From Cyanobacteria bacterium M_surface_10_m2_119 (GTDB lineage: Bacteria > Cyanobacteriota > Cyanobacteriia > PCC-6307 > Cyanobiaceae), in the NCBI GenBank assembly GCA_016882525.1, contig VGPU01000009.1, positions 1-63,764 of the forward strand: a DNA stretch of 63,764 nt, written 5' to 3'. This document shows positions 42,906 through 53,335 of the stretch, in pieces. How positions within the stretch are numbered: position 1 is the first letter of the stretch; each line of letters opens with the position of its first letter. Under the pieces are notes generated by a model. That model searched no databases. It saw nothing but the letters and a program-made list of their open reading frames with translations, and had not been told where the DNA came from. The position numbers were made by a program, and so were the translations under genes.

Positions 42906-45317
42906 TCAGCTGTCCAGGGGCTCGATCGGCGCCAGGCGCGGATCGAGGATCTTCGGGCCCATTCCCTCGAACTTCACCGCCAGCGACGTCTTCTGACCAC
43001 TGCCGAACAGGTGGGTCACCGTGCCCTCCCCGAAGGCTACATGGCGCAAGCGATCCCCCACCGCCCAGTCCCGCCCTGGCACGGCAGCGCCGCGGCGGCG
43101 CACCGCGTTGGCCGGTGCCGCGGCCGCACCACCGGCGGCCACCCGCCGGCTCTCGTCGCGATCGACGCGGGTGAGGCGATCGAGCCGCTGCTCCCGCCGG
43201 ATCGCCGCGCCGCCGGAGCGGGGAATATCGCCCTGCACCAGCTCCTCCGGCAGCTCCGCGAGAAACACCGAGGGCACGGCCGGCTCGCGCATGCCGCCCC
43301 ACAGGCGCCGCTCGCTGGCGTGGGAGAGGAACAGCCGTTCCTTGGCGCGGGTGATGCCCACATAACAGAGGCGCCGCTCCTCCTCCAGGGAGGCGGGATC
43401 GTCAAGGGAGCGGAAGCTGGGGAAGAGGCCCTGCTCCATCCCCACCAGGAACACCACCGGAAACTCCAGCCCCTTGCTGGCGTGCAGGGTCATCAGCGTC
43501 ACCCGGTCCCGCTCGGTGTCTTTCGAATCGGCGTCGCTGGCCAGGGCCGCCGACGCCAGGAAGTCCTCCAGGGAGCCCTCTTCGTTCTCCTCCTGGTATT
43601 GCAGAGCGGCGTTCACCAGCTCGTTGAGGTTGCGGCGCCGGTCTTCGGCCTCGTCGGTGCCGGTGGCGATCAGCTCGGCCAGGTAGCCGCTCTGCTCCAT
43701 CACCTTCTGCACCAGCGCCGAGGGCGGCGCGTCCTGGGCCGAGCGCTGCAGGTCATTGATCAGCTCGCAGAACTGCAGCAGCCCCTTGGCGGATCGCCCC
43801 CCCAGGGAGCGCACCGCCTCGGCGTCGCTCACCACATCCCAGAGAGGGATACCCAGCTGGTTGGCGGCATCGGTGAGGCGCTCGATCGTGGTCTTGCCGA
43901 TGCCGCGCTTGGGCACGTTCAGCACCCGCAGCAGGCTCACCGTGTCGGCCGGGTTCACCAGCAGCTTCAGGTAGGCGAGCACGTCCTTGATCTCGCGCCG
44001 GTCGTAGAAGCGCAGGCCGCCCACCACGATGTAGGGAATGCCCCAGCGCACCAGCGACTCCTCCATCGCCCGGCTTTGCGCGTTGGTGCGATACAGCACG
44101 GCCATGTCACCCCAGCGCAACTCGTCGTGGGCGGCATCGAGCATGCGCATGCGGTGCACCACCGCCTCGGCCTCGGCGATCTCGTCGTCGCAGCGGGTGA
44201 GGGTGATCGGCTCGCCCTCGCCGCGGGTGGGGCGCAGCACCTTGTCGATCCGCTCCGAGTTGTGGGCGATCAGGGCGTTGGCCGCCTCCAGGATCGTGGC
44301 GGTGGAGCGGTAGTTCTCCTCCAGCTTCACCATCGTGCGCGTGGCGTCATCGGCGGCGCCATCGCCGAAGTCGTCCTGAAAGCCCATCAGGATCGTGAAG
44401 TCGGCCGCCCGGAAGCTGTAGATGCTCTGGTCGGCGTCGCCGACCACGAACACCGAGCGGCCGTTCCAGTCGTCGAAGACCTCGGGATCGCGGCCGTCGG
44501 TGACCAGCAGCTTGATCAGGTCGTACTGGGTGCGGTTGGTGTCCTGGTATTCATCGACCAGCACATGGCGGAAGCGCCGGTGCCAGTAGTGGCGGATCTG
44601 CTCGTTCTGGCGCAGCAGCTGCACCGGCAGCAGCAGCAGATCGTCGAAGTCGAGGGCGTTGTTGGCGGCGAGGGCACGCCGGTAGCGCCGATACGTTTCG
44701 GCCATCAACCTGCCGCGCTGGCCGCCGGCATCGGCCTCCAGCTGCTCGGGCATCCAACCCTGGTTCTTGGCGCTGCTGATCGCCCAGCGCACCTTCTTGG
44801 GCTCGAAGCGCTTGGGGTCGAGCCCCAGCTCCTGGGTCACGATCTCCTTCACCAGGCTCTGGGTGTCGCCCTCGTCGTAGATCGAGAACTGACGCGTCCA
44901 GCTCAACCCCTCGGGGTCCCGGTATTTGTCGATGTCGAAGCGCAGCAGGCGGGCGAACAGGGCGTGGAAGGTGCCGATCCAGAGGTCCTTGATCACCTCG
45001 CGGTAGATCCGCGAGCGCAGCTGGCGCTGCTCCACCGCCGGCAGGGTGCTCCAGGGCTGGCCGAACTGACTCTGGGCCAGTTTCTGGGCCAGCAGCAGCT
45101 CCAGCCGCTCCTTCATCTCGCGGGCCGCCTTGTTGGTGAAGGTGACGGCGAGCAGCTCGGCCGGATCCACACCGTGGTGGCCCACCAGGTGGGCGATGCG
45201 GTGGGTGAGGGCCCGGGTCTTGCCGCTGCCGGCCCCGGCCACCACCAGCAGGGGGCCGGTGTGGTGGTCCACCGCCCGGCGCTGGGCGTCGTTGAGGCCG
45301 GCAAGAAACGCGCTCAT
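42906..45317 (-). CDS. pcrA: UvrD/PcrA-type SF1 DNA helicase
   Basis: This 803-residue 3'-5' helicase carries motif I GAGSGKTRALTHRIAHL, motif II LVDEYQDTNRTQ, motif III GDADQSIYSFRAADF, motif IV LEENYRSTATI, motif V MTLHASKGLEFPVVFLVGMEQGLFPS and motif VI VGITRAKERLFLSHA. It acts in nucleotide excision and mismatch repair and in clearing RecA or stalled polymerase. The C-terminal Tudor-like part (WAVGDRLRHVAFGEG) marks it as PcrA-like and RNA polymerase-binding. ATG 45317 gives the usual MSAFLAGLNDAQRRAV opening. Confidence 0.95.
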   Translation of the reverse strand: MSAFLAGLNDAQRRAVDHHTGPLLVVAGAGSGKTRALTHRIAHLVGHHGVDPAELLAVTFTNKAAREMKERLELLLAQKLAQSQFGQPWSTLPAVEQRQLRSRIYREVIKDLWIGTFHALFARLLRFDIDKYRDPEGLSWTRQFSIYDEGDTQSLVKEIVTQELGLDPKRFEPKKVRWAISSAKNQGWMPEQLEADAGGQRGRLMAETYRRYRRALAANNALDFDDLLLLPVQLLRQNEQIRHYWHRRFRHVLVDEYQDTNRTQYDLIKLLVTDGRDPEVFDDWNGRSVFVVGDADQSIYSFRAADFTILMGFQDDFGDGAADDATRTMVKLEENYRSTATILEAANALIAHNSERIDKVLRPTRGEGEPITLTRCDDEIAEAEAVVHRMRMLDAAHDELRWGDMAVLYRTNAQSRAMEESLVRWGIPYIVVGGLRFYDRREIKDVLAYLKLLVNPADTVSLLRVLNVPKRGIGKTTIERLTDAANQLGIPLWDVVSDAEAVRSLGGRSAKGLLQFCELINDLQRSAQDAPPSALVQKVMEQSGYLAELIATGTDEAEDRRRNLNELVNAALQYQEENEEGSLEDFLASAALASDADSKDTERDRVTLMTLHASKGLEFPVVFLVGMEQGLFPSFRSLDDPASLEEERRLCYVGITRAKERLFLSHASERRLWGGMREPAVPSVFLAELPEELVQGDIPRSGGAAIRREQRLDRLTRVDRDESRRVAAGGAAAAPANAVRRRGAAVPGRDWAVGDRLRHVAFGEGTVTHLFGSGQKTSLAVKFEGMGPKILDPRLAPIEPLDS

Positions 45318-45327
45318 GGGCCCGACC

Positions 45328-46401
45328 CTAGGCAAGGCGGCGGGCCAGGCCAGCGGGCAGCCGCTTCACCAGTCGCTGGCGCCAGCGCTGGGCACGCAGT
45401 GCCACCGACGCGGGGGCCCGCAGGGGGGGCTCGCCAGCCTGGAGGCGATCGAGGTGCGCGTTGATCGCCTCCAGGGCCTGGCGCCAGCGCTGCCGCAGCT
45501 GCGGCTCGCTGAGCTCCTGCAGCAGCTCCTCCAGCCGACGCGCCGGCGGCAACCAGGCGGCTGGATCGGCCACCGCCGCGGCAATCCGCTCCACATCGGC
45601 CGCCAGGGTGCCGGCACCGATCTGGTGGGCGGTGACGCCAGGGTCGAGGGTGTCGGCCAGGGCGTGGTTGAAGCTGCTGAACAGCACGCAGCCGCAGGCC
45701 AGGGCCTCGATCGGCGGCAGGCCGAAGCCCTCGCTCACGCCGCTGCAGCGCCAGTGGTCCGCCGAGTCGTAGAGCACCACCCTGGCGCTGTTGAACAGGT
45801 CCACCAGGTCATCCACCCAGCCGTCCTGCACCACCACCGCCAGGCCCCGGGCCCGCAGGGCCGGCACCAGCTGCTCGAGCACATAGGCGCTGGTCTTGCG
45901 CTTCTGCACCAAGACATCGATGGAGCGGCCGCCCGGGGCCGGCTGGACGCCGGCATTGCGGGGCCGCGCCCCCCGCTCGACCCACCGGCTCTCGAGGGCG
46001 TTGGGCACGAGAAACAACGGGTTGCGGCTGGCCCATTGGCCCCAGTAGCCCAGGGTGTTGCGGCTCACCGCCAGCACCGGCACTCCGGGCGGCAGCTGGA
46101 AGCCATAGCCGCTGCTGTGGGCGTGATAGGCCACCGGCCGCCCCCGCAGGGCCCGCAGCTGGCGCGGCACATCGAAGCCCCAGCTCACGATCCAGAGGGC
46201 CCGATTGGCCGCCGCACTGCCGCGGGGCTCCGCCCGGAGCAGGTCGGCCAGGAAGGGCAGGCCAGGCTCCCGCTGCCGGTAGGTGACCAGCTCGGTGGGC
46301 ACCAGCTCGCTCAGCAGGCGCGCGGTCTGCTGCTCCACCAGCAGGCCACCGCAGCGGTAGCGACCGCTGGTGCCCGGCACCAGAAAGCGGAGGGAGCGCA
46401 A
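45328..46401 (-). CDS. GT-B glycosyltransferase (family 4-like)
   Basis: This 357-residue protein has the C-terminal GT4 signature GFGLPPIEALACGCVLFSS (donor site with E at the right place) and a N-terminal SGRYRCGGLLVEQQTARLL. The middle shows VAYHAHSSGYGF and LVPNALESRWVERG. The sugar and acceptor are unknown; closeness to the Kdo genes hints at LPS or another envelope glycan, but the genes are not co-transcribed. The start TTG 46401 is weak, with TCC-rich bases upstream; I found no better one. Confidence 0.8.
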   Translation of the reverse strand: MRSLRFLVPGTSGRYRCGGLLVEQQTARLLSELVPTELVTYRQREPGLPFLADLLRAEPRGSAAANRALWIVSWGFDVPRQLRALRGRPVAYHAHSSGYGFQLPPGVPVLAVSRNTLGYWGQWASRNPLFLVPNALESRWVERGARPRNAGVQPAPGGRSIDVLVQKRKTSAYVLEQLVPALRARGLAVVVQDGWVDDLVDLFNSARVVLYDSADHWRCSGVSEGFGLPPIEALACGCVLFSSFNHALADTLDPGVTAHQIGAGTLAADVERIAAAVADPAAWLPPARRLEELLQELSEPQLRQRWRQALEAINAHLDRLQAGEPPLRAPASVALRAQRWRQRLVKRLPAGLARRLA

Positions 46402-46434
46402 GGAGGGGTTGCGACGGCAGACCCCGACTTTGAC

Positions 46435-47154
46435 TCAGGCCGCCACAGCTTCGGTGCTGCCGCTGCGCTGGCGGCGGGTGAGGAAGCCGAACAGCACCTT
46501 GCCGATGGCGGCGATCAGGTTGCCCTCCAGTTCCTGGAACATCTTCATGTTCAGGTGGAAGGCGTGGTTGGCCTCCTCCACGATGCGATCGGCCATCGCC
46601 TGGTCAATCGGCAGGGCGTCGAGGGTGGCGCGGTAGTTGGTCTTGAACCCCTTTTCGTCGGGGATGGCGTCGAACTCGTAGAAGCGCAGACCGTCGTGCT
46701 CACCCAGGTTCATCGCCTTCTGGGCGATGTTCTTCAGGATCTGGCCGCCGGAGAGATCGCCGATGTAACGGGTGTAGTGGTGGCCCACCAGCAGCTCGGG
46801 CGACTCCTGGGCGATCTGGTGGATGCGGGCCACATACTCCTGGGCCGCCGGCGTGGCCTTCACGCTGTTGCGCCAGCCGTCACCGAAGTAGAAGGCCAGG
46901 TCCTGCTCGAGGGTCTCGCGGCGGTTGAGTTCGGGGAAGCCCACAGGTCCCACCACCGGATGGTCGGCGGCCCGCAGCTTGCCGATCTCCTCCTCCATCG
47001 CCGCGTACACGAAGAAGAGGTCGGCCACCAGGGTGCGGTAGCTGACCTTGTCGACCACGCCCTTGAGGAAGCAGCTCACGAAACCGGTGTTCTCGGCCAT
47101 CGTGTGCGACTTCTTGGTGCCTTCACGCAGCTGGGAAGCGAGGGCAACGGGCAT
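46435..47154 (-). CDS. ho1: Heme oxygenase (biliverdin-producing)
   Basis: Ferredoxin-dependent heme oxygenase opens heme to biliverdin IX-alpha, the first step to phycocyanobilin and phycoerythrobilin. The 239-residue protein shows the proximal His in TKKSHTMAENTGFVSCFLKG and the distal-helix GHHYTRYIGDLSGGQILKNIAQKAM. Length is normal. It is monocistronic here, on the minus strand. It supports a phycobilin-using cyanobacterium. ATG 47154 is favoured over an upstream ATG at 47172. Confidence 0.97.
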   Translation of the reverse strand: MPVALASQLREGTKKSHTMAENTGFVSCFLKGVVDKVSYRTLVADLFFVYAAMEEEIGKLRAADHPVVGPVGFPELNRRETLEQDLAFYFGDGWRNSVKATPAAQEYVARIHQIAQESPELLVGHHYTRYIGDLSGGQILKNIAQKAMNLGEHDGLRFYEFDAIPDEKGFKTNYRATLDALPIDQAMADRIVEEANHAFHLNMKMFQELEGNLIAAIGKVLFGFLTRRQRSGSTEAVAA

Positions 47155-47233
47155 GGCCAGGCGGGGGCGCAACGGGAGCGAGGAGTCAAGTTAGGCGGGG
47201 TCTCTGCCGTGGCGGCGCCAAGGTTGCGAAGGA

Positions 47234-47689
47234 TTACGCGGCCTGGTGACGTCCATCCCCTTCAGCCGGGGGGGCGGTGAAGAGATCAAACAGCTCCCTG
47301 CAGAAGAACTGCAATTTGTCCACCACGGCTGGCTCGGGCAGATGGCTGCCGCTGGGCTGCCAATCACCCACCGTGGCCAGCCGCCAGCGCTCCGACTCAT
47401 AGGTGAGACCGCGCACCACCACCCCCAGCAACCGGGGCCGGCCGCTGGCGGGAGAGCCATCGAGACGCAGCTGCACCAGCACCGAACGGCACTGGTTGCG
47501 GGGATTCCAGCCGGGGAAATGAAAGGAGAGATCCACGCTCTCGGCCTCGGCCCAGGCGCGGGTCTGGGGATCGTCCCGCCAGGGGGTGAGGTTGGCCCGC
47601 GCCGCCGGGAACTGGCTGCGGAACAGGGCCGCCACCGCGGCGATGGTCTGGGCCCATTCCAGATTCCGGGCCTGATCGGCGGCGTTCAT
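47234..47689 (-). CDS. Hypothetical protein, conserved type
   Basis: This 151-residue protein has no signal peptide or membrane helix. It reads as mixed alpha/beta: NLEWAQTIAAVAALFRSQFP, DLSFHFPGWNPRNQCRSVLVQLRLDG, GVVVRGLTYESERWRLATVGDW and a final helix DKLQFFCRELFDLF. I recognise no family. It lies upstream of heme oxygenase on the same strand (79 bp) and diverges from icd (68 bp), so it may share a promoter region with icd. Confidence 0.7.
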   Translation of the reverse strand: MNAADQARNLEWAQTIAAVAALFRSQFPAARANLTPWRDDPQTRAWAEAESVDLSFHFPGWNPRNQCRSVLVQLRLDGSPASGRPRLLGVVVRGLTYESERWRLATVGDWQPSGSHLPEPAVVDKLQFFCRELFDLFTAPPAEGDGRHQAA

Positions 47690-47757
47690 GCCGTTTCCCC
47701 TGAGCGGAACCGCAGATCACCGAAACCTAGGCTCGCCGCACCGCCAGTGCCGCAGGA

Positions 47758-49200
<1,443 letters not shown>

Positions 49201-49233
49201 GCGGGGCTGGAGTCGCGGTCAGCACACCTGCAC

Positions 49234-49259
49234 GCATCAACTGATGACTAGCCTGATGC
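49234..49259. promoter_or_regulatory. Inverted repeat ahead of vapB, candidate operator
   Basis: GCATCA (49234-49239) and TGATGC (49254-49259) form an inverted repeat with a 14-base spacer, 20 bases before the vapB start. VapBC complexes normally repress their own operon by binding such palindromes. An additional TGATG within the spacer may add a half-site. There is no experimental support. Confidence 0.35.
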
Positions 49260-49278
49260 AGGCCTGGTCTTGTGATCG

Positions 49279-49473
49279 ATGCGCACCACCGTGACCCTGG
49301 ACGCAGAGCTCCTGGCCCGGGCTCAAGAGCTGTGTGGCCACCTGGAGCGCACCGCGCTGCTCAAGGAAGCCTTGCAGGCCCTGGTGCAGCGGGAAAGCGC
49401 GCGCCGACTGGCCGCCCTGGGCGGCAGCCAGCCGGATCTGGCCCCCATCCCGCGCCGCCGGAGCGCGGCTTGA
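49279..49473 (+). CDS. vapB: VapB-type antitoxin
   Basis: This 64-residue protein starts RTTVTLDAELLARAQELCG, the ribbon-helix-helix-like pattern of type II VapB antitoxins (VapB11/VapB-like of the DUF2191 type), and ends with a basic, Pro-rich tail (SQPDLAPIPRRRSAA) of the sort that threads into the toxin. It should bind DNA and neutralise VapC. ATG 49279 is used. Its stop overlaps the vapC start (TTGA). Confidence 0.85.
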   Translation: MRTTVTLDAELLARAQELCGHLERTALLKEALQALVQRESARRLAALGGSQPDLAPIPRRRSAA

Positions 49474-49841
49474 TTCTCGTTGACACCTCCGTGTGGGTCG
49501 ACCACCTGCGTACCGGCTTGCCGCAGCTCGAGGCTGCGCTCAAGGCGAGCCATGTGGTGATGCATCCCTGGGTGATCGGCGAACTCGCCTGCGGCAATCT
49601 CCGCCATCGCGCGCAGGTGCTGCAGCTGCTGCAGGGCCTGCCGACGGCAACCGTGGCGAGCGATGGGGAGGTGTTGCTCCTGATCGAGCAGGAGCAGCTG
49701 ATGGGTCGTGGGATCGGCTATGTGGATGCTCACCTGCTGGCCTCCGCCCGGCTGACGCGCTGCTGGCTCTGGACCGAGGATCGACGTCTGGCCGCCCTGG
49801 CCAGGCATCTGGATGTTGCGGCGCCAGACTGCCCGCCATGA
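49470..49841 (+). CDS. vapC: VapC-type PIN-domain toxin (ribonuclease)
   Basis: This 123-residue PIN domain shows the acidic residues in order: ILVDTSVWVDHLRTG (Asp), PWVIGELACGN (Glu), GYVDAHLLASARL (Asp) and WTEDRRLAALA (Asp region), so the nuclease site looks intact. VapC toxins cleave tRNA or rRNA under stress. The start TTG 49470 overlaps the vapB stop, and its own stop overlaps the glcF start as ATGA, so the toxin and the glycolate gene are physically tied. Confidence 0.88.
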   Translation: MILVDTSVWVDHLRTGLPQLEAALKASHVVMHPWVIGELACGNLRHRAQVLQLLQGLPTATVASDGEVLLLIEQEQLMGRGIGYVDAHLLASARLTRCWLWTEDRRLAALARHLDVAAPDCPP

Positions 49842-51217
49842 GCGCCTCCGCTTCGCAACCCCCTGCCCCAACCGCATCAGCCACCGACCCCTGCGTGCAC
49901 TGCGGCTTCTGCCTGCCCACCTGCGCCAGCTACCGGGTGCTGGGCACGGAGATGGATTCACCGCGGGGTCGCATCCACGCCCTCAAGGCGATCGCGGCCG
50001 GTGAGCTGACGCTCGACGCCACCGTGGCCAGCCATTTCGACAGCTGCCTGGGCTGCTTCGCCTGCGTGACGGCCTGCCCCTCGGGGGTGCGCTACGACCA
50101 GCTGATCGAGGCCACCCGGCCCCAGCTGAACGCCCCCGAGCTGCGCAGCCCGGCCCAGCGGGCCTTGCGCCGCCTGCTGTTCGCTCTGCTGCCCTACCCC
50201 CAGCGGCTGCGGGCCCTGCTGGCCCCCCTGCGGGCCTATGCCGGCACACCGCTGCAAGGCCTGGCCCGCCGCAGCGGCCTCACCCGCCTGTTCGGGCCCC
50301 AGCTCGAGGCGATGGAGCGGCTGCTGCCACCGCTGGCCCCCGAGGCCTTCAGCGATTCCTTCCCACTGGTGGTGCCCGCCCAGGGCAGCAAGCGGGCCCG
50401 GGTGGGGCTGCTGCTGGGCTGCGTGCAGCGGCTGTTCGACCCCCAGGTGAACGCGGCAGCGGTGGCGGTGCTCAGCGCCAACGGCGTGGAGGTGGTGATC
50501 CCGCCCCAGCAGGGCTGTTGCGGCGCCGTCACCCACCACCAGGGGGAGCTGCCCCAGACGCGCCAACTCGCGACAGCGGTGATCGACAGCTTCGCGGCGG
50601 TGGTGGGTCCGGGGCGGCCGGCTGGGGATGCCCCCCTCGATGCGGTGCTGGTGGCGGCCTCGGGCTGCGGCCACACCCTCAAGCACTACGACGCGATCCT
50701 GGCCGCCGATCCGGCCTGGGCCGAGCGCGGCAGCGCCTTCGCCAGCCAGGTGCTGGATGTGCACCAGTTCCTGCAGGGTCTGGGCCTGAGCGAGGCCTTC
50801 AGCGCCCAGCTGGCCCCCCTGAGCCATGCCGACGGCACGGCGGCCACGGCGGAGCGCCCCCTGGCGGTGGCCTATCACGACGCCTGCCACATGCTGCACG
50901 GCCAGGGCATCAGCGCCGAACCGCGATCGCTGCTGCGCCGCATTCCCCACCTGCTGCTGCGCGAAGCCAGCGAAGCCGGCGTGTGCTGCGGAAGTGCCGG
51001 CATCTACAACCTGGTGCAGCCCGACGAGGCCGCGGAACTGGGCCGGATCAAGGCGGCCGACCTCAGCGGCACCGGGGCGGCGCTGGTGGCCAGCGCCAAC
51101 ATCGGTTGCACCCTCCAGATCCGCCGCCACCTGGAGGAGGGCGGCCACCCCCAGCCGGTGCTGCACCCGCTGCAGCTGCTGGAGCGCAGCTGGCGGGCCG
51201 GGGGCGGCCAGGGATGA
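49838..51217 (+). CDS. glcF: Glycolate dehydrogenase iron-sulfur subunit GlcF
   Basis: GlcF passes electrons from glycolate oxidation in photorespiration. The 459-residue protein has two 4Fe-4S motifs, CVHCGFCLPTCASYRVLG and CLGCFACVTACPSGVRY, and two CCG-type domains (QQGCCGAVTHHQGEL, AYHDACHMLHGQG, GVCCGSAGIYN). It works with GlcD and GlcE; glcE lies 5 kb downstream and glcD is not in the window. The ATG overlaps the vapC stop, making its expression likely to depend on the VapBC transcript unless an internal promoter exists. Confidence 0.93.
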   Translation: MSASASQPPAPTASATDPCVHCGFCLPTCASYRVLGTEMDSPRGRIHALKAIAAGELTLDATVASHFDSCLGCFACVTACPSGVRYDQLIEATRPQLNAPELRSPAQRALRRLLFALLPYPQRLRALLAPLRAYAGTPLQGLARRSGLTRLFGPQLEAMERLLPPLAPEAFSDSFPLVVPAQGSKRARVGLLLGCVQRLFDPQVNAAAVAVLSANGVEVVIPPQQGCCGAVTHHQGELPQTRQLATAVIDSFAAVVGPGRPAGDAPLDAVLVAASGCGHTLKHYDAILAADPAWAERGSAFASQVLDVHQFLQGLGLSEAFSAQLAPLSHADGTAATAERPLAVAYHDACHMLHGQGISAEPRSLLRRIPHLLLREASEAGVCCGSAGIYNLVQPDEAAELGRIKAADLSGTGAALVASANIGCTLQIRRHLEEGGHPQPVLHPLQLLERSWRAGGGQG

Positions 51218-51290
51218 ACGGAGCCCGGGGCGCAACGGCAGCTGAACCGGCCCCGCCAGGATGCGCGCCTCGGTCTGCCGCGATCCCGTC

Positions 51291-51938
51291 ATGACCACCC
51301 TGGTGCTGAGTGACGCCGAGCGGCGCAAGCTCGATGAGAGCGACGACGGCCTCTTCTACGCCGAACCCCGCTTCGTGCAGCACCTGGATGCGGCGTTCCG
51401 GGCTCGGCTCACCCGCCTGTACCAGGAGCGGATCCCCGCAGGGGCCGTGGTGCTGGATCTGATGAGCAGCTGGGTGAGTCACCTGCCGGAGGAGGTGGGC
51501 TACGGGGAGGTGATCGGCCATGGCCTCAATGGGCAGGAGCTGCAGGCCAACCCCCGCCTGAACCGCCACTGGGTGCAGAACCTGAATGTCGACCAGCAGC
51601 TGCCCCTGGCCGACGCCAGCCTCGACGCGGCGCTGATCGTGGCCGGCTGGCAGTACCTGCAACAGCCTGAGCCGGTGGCCTGCGAGCTGCTGCGCTGCCT
51701 GCGTCCCGGCGGCGTGTTGATCGTGGCCTTCAGCAACCGCCTGTTCCCGACGAAGGCTCCCCGGATCTGGAGCGAGGGCAGCGATGCCGACCGGCTGGCC
51801 GCCGTGGCCCGGGTGCTGATCGCCCAGGGCTGGCCCCGGCCGGAGCTGCTGGCCGAAGCCACCCGGGCCCGCGGTCCCCTGGGGTGGATCGGCGGCCATG
51901 GCGACCCCTTTTTCGCGGTGATCGCCACCCGACCCTGA
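51291..51938 (+). CDS. SAM-dependent methyltransferase-like protein
   Basis: This 215-residue protein has a methyltransferase-like fold: AVVLDLMSSWVSHLP (motif I, though DLMSS is not the usual GxGxG), VIGHGLNGQELQANPR, VQNLNVDQQLPLADASLDAALIVAGWQYL, and CLRPGGVLIVAFSNRLF. The variant motif I resembles a plant and cyanobacterial group of unknown substrate. The alternative start ATG 51261 would add ten residues. The stop overlaps the permease start (TGATG). Confidence 0.8.
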   Translation: MTTLVLSDAERRKLDESDDGLFYAEPRFVQHLDAAFRARLTRLYQERIPAGAVVLDLMSSWVSHLPEEVGYGEVIGHGLNGQELQANPRLNRHWVQNLNVDQQLPLADASLDAALIVAGWQYLQQPEPVACELLRCLRPGGVLIVAFSNRLFPTKAPRIWSEGSDADRLAAVARVLIAQGWPRPELLAEATRARGPLGWIGGHGDPFFAVIATRP

Positions 51939-53275
51939 TGGCCGAGCATTCCACCGGTCGGCTGCTGGACATCCTGGGAGTTGGCTTCGGTCTGGCCGGC
52001 GCCGTGGGCGGAACAATCGGCGCCGGCATCCTGCGCACCCCAGGCCTGGTGGCTGCCCAGCTACCCACACCAGATCTGGTGCTGGCAGCCTGGCTGGCCG
52101 GCGGTGTCTACGCCCTGCTCGGGGCCGTGTGCATCGCCGAGCTGGCCGCCGCCCTGCCCCGCACGGGCGGCTGGACCGTCTACGCGGAACGGGCCTTCGG
52201 GCGCCGAGCCGGCCTGCTGGTGGGTTGGGCTGACTGGCTGGCCCACTGCATCGGCCTCGCCTGGGTGGCCACCACCGTGGGCGACTACGGCCAGGCCCTG
52301 CTGCCGGGGGACCTGCTCAGCCCCTTCCCCCTCTCCCCCCGCCTGACGGGCCAGGGCATCGCCCTGCTGGTGATCGGCCTGTTCACCCTGATCCAGCTGC
52401 GTGGGCTGCGGGCCGGCAGCACCAGCCAGGAATGGCTGAGCCTGGCCAAGGCCGCCGCCCTGCTGGCCCTGGTGACGGGTTGCTTTCTGCTGCCGGCGGC
52501 GCCGCAGGAGAACCGGCAGGTTCTGCCCGAAGTCACGGCCGCCATGGTTGCCCTGCAGGCAGTGATCACCACCTACGACGGCTGGGCCAGCCCGGTGTAT
52601 TTCGCCGAAGAGTTCAGCCGACCCGAGCGCGACCTGCCCCGATCCCTGATCGGCGGCGTGCTGGCGGTGAGCGCCCTTTACCTGCTGATCAATGCCGCCC
52701 TGCTGCACGTGCTGCCCCTGCCCCAGCTGGCGGCCTCACCGCTGCCTGCGGCCCTGGCCGCCCGGGCCCTCGTCGGCCCCGCCGGCGGCGCCGTGATCAC
52801 CGCCGTGGCCCTGCTGGCCCTGCTCGGCCTGATCAACACCGTGGTGATGGCGGCACCGCGCATCCTGTTCGGCCTGGGCCGCACAGGTCTGCTGCCGCCC
52901 CTGGTGGCCACGGTGAACCCCGGCGGCACGCCCTCCACAGCCCTGCTGCTCACCAGTGGCACGGGAGCCGTGCTGGTGCTCACCGGGTCGTTTGAGCGGC
53001 TGCTGGGCCTGGGAGCGGTGCTGTACGTGGCCCTGCCCCTCGCCGGCATCGCCAGCCTGGTGGTGCTGCGGTGGCAGGAGCCGGAACTGCACCGCCCCTT
53101 CCGCTGCTGGGCCTACCCACTGCCGCCGCTGCTGGTGGGGGCGGTGTCCGTGGCCTTCCTGGTGGGCATGGCCGTGAATGATCCCCTGCTCTGTGCCACC
53201 GCCGCCATGCTCGTGGCCCTGGGCTGGCCCCTGAGCGTCCTGGCCCGGCGGCAGGACGGGGAAGCGCCGGTCTGA
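51938..53275 (+). CDS. APC-family amino acid permease
   Basis: This 445-residue protein has about 12 membrane helices with the APC opening GLAGAVGGTIGAGILRTPGLVA (the unwound helix 1) and FAEEFSRPERDLPRSLIGGVLAVSALYLLINAALL. Substrate could be amino acids or polyamines; no hint in context. It is coupled to the methyltransferase gene by a TGATG overlap. The final helices are intact. Confidence 0.9.
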   Translation: MAEHSTGRLLDILGVGFGLAGAVGGTIGAGILRTPGLVAAQLPTPDLVLAAWLAGGVYALLGAVCIAELAAALPRTGGWTVYAERAFGRRAGLLVGWADWLAHCIGLAWVATTVGDYGQALLPGDLLSPFPLSPRLTGQGIALLVIGLFTLIQLRGLRAGSTSQEWLSLAKAAALLALVTGCFLLPAAPQENRQVLPEVTAAMVALQAVITTYDGWASPVYFAEEFSRPERDLPRSLIGGVLAVSALYLLINAALLHVLPLPQLAASPLPAALAARALVGPAGGAVITAVALLALLGLINTVVMAAPRILFGLGRTGLLPPLVATVNPGGTPSTALLLTSGTGAVLVLTGSFERLLGLGAVLYVALPLAGIASLVVLRWQEPELHRPFRCWAYPLPPLLVGAVSVAFLVGMAVNDPLLCATAAMLVALGWPLSVLARRQDGEAPV

Positions 53276-53335
53276 GGGAACGGGTTGCCGGCCGGTACAC
53301 CCTCTGCACACTGGAAACACGCCCAGGCAGTCCCC

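Noticed and set aside
43011..45464. Long rightward open frame opposite the PcrA/UvrD helicase
   Set aside because: It is an antisense shadow with low-complexity translation; the minus strand shows every helicase motif.
45130..47280. Long rightward open frame opposite the glycosyltransferase and heme oxygenase genes
   Set aside because: It spans two real genes and their gap on the other strand, which no single gene would do here.
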